64,000 nt of DNA from Elmis aenea (Eukaryota; Arthropoda; Insecta; Coleoptera; Elmidae), in NCBI GenBank assembly GCA_947652605.1, contig OX393578.1, positions 57,171,415-57,235,414 of the forward strand. The letters run 5' to 3'. The stretch's first letter is position 1, and every line of letters starts with the position of its first letter. The notes under the pieces are model-generated. The model saw only the letters and a list, made by a program, of their open reading frames with translations. It was not told the DNA's origin and made no database searches. The translations under genes were made by a program, and so were the position numbers. This document shows, in pieces, positions 62,169 to 64,000 of the stretch.

Positions 62169-62244
62169 AGTCGCTCAAGGAACATATGCGATGGATAAAC
62201 TGTTCCTGTCATATACAAATCAATAATTTAAATTGTTCAGAAAT
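62169..62244 (+). repeat. 76-bp truncated satellite monomer
   Basis: AGTCGCTCAAGG at 62169 is followed by the next copy only 76 bp later (62245). The 95 bp from TATTAACT to AAAGAGG are missing, joining AACATATG directly to CGATGG. Confidence 0.8.
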
Positions 62245-64000
62245 AGTCGCTCAAGGAACATATGTATTAACTAAAGCACGGTATTTTTAGGAAATTATTA
62301 AAAATTAATACCAGCTTATTGAAAGACATATGCAAAACAATTGTATTCATGTAAAGAGGCGATGGATAAACTGTTCCTGTGATATACAAATCAATAATTA
62401 AAATTGTTTCGAAATTGTCGCTCAAGGAACATATGTATTAACTAAAGCACGGTATTTTTAGGAAATTATTAAAAATTAAAACCAGCTCATTGAAAGACAT
62501 ATGCAAAACAATTGTATTCATGTAAAGAGGCGATAGATAAACTGTTCCTGTGATATACAAATCAATAATTGAAATTGTTCAGAAATAGTCGCTCAAGGAA
62601 CATATGTATTAACTAAAGCACGGTATTTTTAGGAAATTATTAAAAATTAATACCAGCTCATTGAAAGACATATGCAAAACAATTGTATTCATGTAAAGAG
62701 GCGATGGATAAACTGTTCCTGTGATATACAAATCAATAATTAAAATTGTTTCGAAATAGTCGCTCAAGGAACATATGTATTAACTAAAGCACGGTATTTT
62801 TAGGAAATTATTAAAAATTAATACCAGCTCATTGAAAGACATATGCAAAACAATTTTATTCATGTAAAGAGGCGATGGATAAACTGTTCCTGTGATATAC
62901 AAATCAATAATTAAAATTGTTTAGAAATAGTCGCTCAAGGAACATATGTATTAACTAAAGCACGGTATTTTTAGGAAATTATTAAAAATTAAAACCAGCT
63001 TATTGAAAGACATATGCAAAACAATTGTATTCATGTAAAGAGGCGATCGATAAACTGTTCCTGTCATATACAAATCAATAATTAAAATTGTTTAGAAATA
63101 GTCGCTCAAGGAACATATGTATTAACTAAAGCACGGTATTTTTAGGAAATTATTAAAAATTAAAACCAGCTGATTGAAAGACATATGCAAAACAATTGTA
63201 TTCATGTAAAGAGGCGATGGATAAACTGTTCCTGTGATATACAAATCAATAATTAAAATTGTTCAGAAATAGTCGCTCAAGGAACATATGTATTAACTAA
63301 AGCACGGTATTTTTAGGAAATTATTAAAAATTAAAACCAGCTCATTGAAAGACATATGCAAAACAATTTTATTCATGTAAAGAGGCGATGGATAAACTGT
63401 TCCTGTGATATACAAATCAATAATTAAAATTGTTTAGAAATAGTCGCTCAAGGAACATATGTATTAACTAAAGCACGGTATTTTTAGGAAATTATTAAAA
63501 ATTAAAACCAGCTCATTGAAAGACATATGCAAAACAATTGTATTCCTGTAAAGAGGCGATGGATAAACTGTTTCTGTGATATACAAATCAATAATTAAAA
63601 TTGTTCAGAAATAGTCGCTCAAGGAACATATGTATTAACTAAAGCACGGTATTTTTAGGAAATTATTAAAAATTAAAACCAGCTCATTGAAAGACATATG
63701 CAAAACAATTGTATTCATGTAAAGAGGCGATAGATAAACTGTTCCTGTCATATACAAATCAATAATTAAAATTGTTTAGAAATAGTCGCTCAAGGAACAT
63801 ATGTATTAACTAAAGCACGGTATTTTTAGGAAATTATTAAAAATTAAAACCAGCTCATTGAAAGACATATGCAAAACAATTTTATTCATGTAAAGAGGCG
63901 ATGGATAAACTGTTCCTGTGATATACAAATCAATAATTAAAATTGTTTAGAAATAGTCGCTCAAGGAACATATGTATTAACTAAAGCACGGTATTTTTAG

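Larger units (their letters stand above)
55824..64000 (+). repeat. 171-bp satellite array 2, part after the piggyBac insertion
   Basis: The monomer resumes exactly where it was interrupted and continues to the window end without a boundary. With the earlier part it makes about 141 monomers. Variants such as AAGAATTAAAATC, ACTTAAGAACGG and CTCAAGAAACATATG mark a further higher-order repeat. One truncated monomer lies near 62169-62244. Confidence 0.95.

Noticed and set aside
17086..64000. CRISPR-like regular repeats
   Set aside because: Repeats are contiguous with no unique spacers, the unit is 141-171 bp and the context is eukaryotic.

Overview
The window is repeat-dominated eukaryotic nuclear DNA with no intact host gene. 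It is AT-rich and holds piggyBac, hAT, mariner/TA-type and PIF/Harbinger-type DNA transposons, Penelope-like GIY-YIG endonuclease remnants, Jockey/RTE-like non-LTR reverse transcriptase pieces and a Gypsy-type LTR element. That mix points to an arthropod, most likely an insect. The species cannot be named from the sequence.

Positions 1-16244 are a graveyard of nested, broken transposable elements, several with recognisable target-site duplications. A hAT-type element (791-2597) contains a TA-type element (1123-2335), whose left terminal repeat was split by a piggyBac element (1168-1737). A second hAT-type element (3249-5322) contains a TA-flanked element (3299-4580) with a 118-aa ORF of unknown family. 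Two Penelope-like endonuclease fragments lie in opposite orientation (5476-6105 and 7185-7770). A non-LTR reverse transcriptase is split by a Harbinger-like element (11666-13118), which itself holds a small hAT-like element (12105-12798). An internally deleted Gypsy-type element (13849-15519) keeps both LTRs, a primer-binding site, a gag-like coiled-coil start and integrase scraps.

Positions 16245-64000 are almost entirely satellite DNA organised by a 782-bp arm that occurs three times: forward at 16304-17085, inverted at 36546-37327 and forward again at 38007-38788. The first and second arms face each other as long inverted repeats around about 19.5 kb of satellite: a 171-bp satellite (17086-19071) joined to a compound array of 141-bp and 160-bp monomers (19072-36545). 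The third arm starts a second 171-bp array of about 141 monomers that runs off the window. The block from 16245 through arm 1 and its first satellite monomers is collinear with the block from 37948, offset by 21,703 bp, so a large segmental duplication is likely. Both satellite classes show higher-order repeats: about 2,050-2,560 bp (12- to 15-mers) in the 171-bp array and 2,962 bp in the compound array.

A 992-bp non-autonomous piggyBac element (54832-55823) sits cleanly in the second array with a TTAA duplication. Both piggyBac elements carry 19-bp palindromes just inside their ends, the arrangement known from the Trichoplusia ni piggyBac. The least familiar object is the arm-bounded satellite block. 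It may be a foldback-like mobile element that has captured or grown satellite arrays, or only a segmental-duplication and inversion product; the sequence alone does not decide.
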